DNA of 64,000 nt from an uncultured Clostridium sp. (lineage in GTDB: Bacteria > Bacillota > Clostridia > Clostridiales > Clostridiaceae): positions 111,431 to 175,430 of the forward strand of contig URKQ01000005.1 in assembly GCA_900548455.1 (NCBI GenBank), in the 5' to 3' direction. Positions 63,865-64,000 of the stretch are shown here, piece by piece. The first letter of the stretch is position 1; every line of letters starts with the position of its first letter. A program made the translations under genes and the position numbers. The notes beneath the pieces were generated by a model. The model searched no databases and was not told where the DNA came from. It saw only the letters and a program-made list of their open reading frames with translations.

Positions 63865-64000
63865 TAATCATCACCATCCTAGTATTTCTTAAAAAATTTG
63901 TTTGTTTTTCATATACTTTTAAAAATAATCCTTATTCAGTTAATTTAATTAAAAATTACCTCTTTGCGCATATTTACAACACCTTTACATTTATATTTTT

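Overview
The window is AT-rich, with short intergenic gaps, purine-rich Shine-Dalgarno sites and frequent TTG/GTG starts. The gene content is Csp-type spore germination proteases, pyruvate:ferredoxin oxidoreductase, the anaerobic glycerol-3-phosphate oxidation genes with GlpP, flagellin with CsrA, and many rho-independent terminators. Together these point to an anaerobic, motile, spore-forming Clostridium (sensu stricto); the species cannot be fixed from sequence reading alone. No rRNA, tRNA or CRISPR array was seen.

Layout. 1-5024 (+): three tandem subtilisin-like germination proteases, the first cut by the window edge. 5149-11508 (-): DUF1622 membrane protein, YhgE/Pip membrane protein, mannose-6-phosphate isomerase, two exported cell-wall-type hydrolases and a small unknown. 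11587-17141 (-): glpP, glpK, two flavin oxidoreductases and DUF1667, i.e. glycerol catabolism under a GlpP antiterminator, with terminator hairpins in the gaps. 17220-22379 (-): an ABC uptake system of the BMP/nucleoside type with a DUF3798 lipoprotein. 22525-26460 (-): shikimate genes aroB-aroA-aroC-aroK. 26817-31386: CPBP protease, ArsC-like protein, acetyltransferase, and an ABC exporter with LytTR and DUF3021 regulators. 31419-34943 (-): PFOR. 35089-38455 (-): a three-gene module of 22-residue-repeat protein, MoxR-like AAA ATPase and metallopeptidase/VWA protein. 38623-42909: FUSC transporter fragment, a MecA-like penicillin-binding protein, and thioredoxin reductase/thioredoxin. 43114-46904 (-): CheX-type phosphatase proteins, flagellin and csrA. 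47788-52958: hypA, a large Fe-S flavoprotein, a LysR regulator and a DUF5692 membrane protein.

53041-62480 (-) looks like a compact integrated element of about 9.4 kb. It has a large serine recombinase, a primase-polymerase/ATPase replication protein, a Mor-like HTH protein, a zinc-ribbon/TM2 protein, DUF960 and several small unknown genes. I see no relaxase, capsid, terminase or portal gene, so it may be a satellite or mobilizable island that borrows transfer functions. Its gaps share a TATCG/CGATA-containing motif in direct and inverted arrays, which I regard as the best candidate for a previously undescribed control or replication system here. The window ends with an MFS transporter (62638-63864).

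Starts were moved from the longest ORF where a Shine-Dalgarno site clearly favours an internal codon; each case is stated. All functional calls rest on reading motifs by eye, without database searches.
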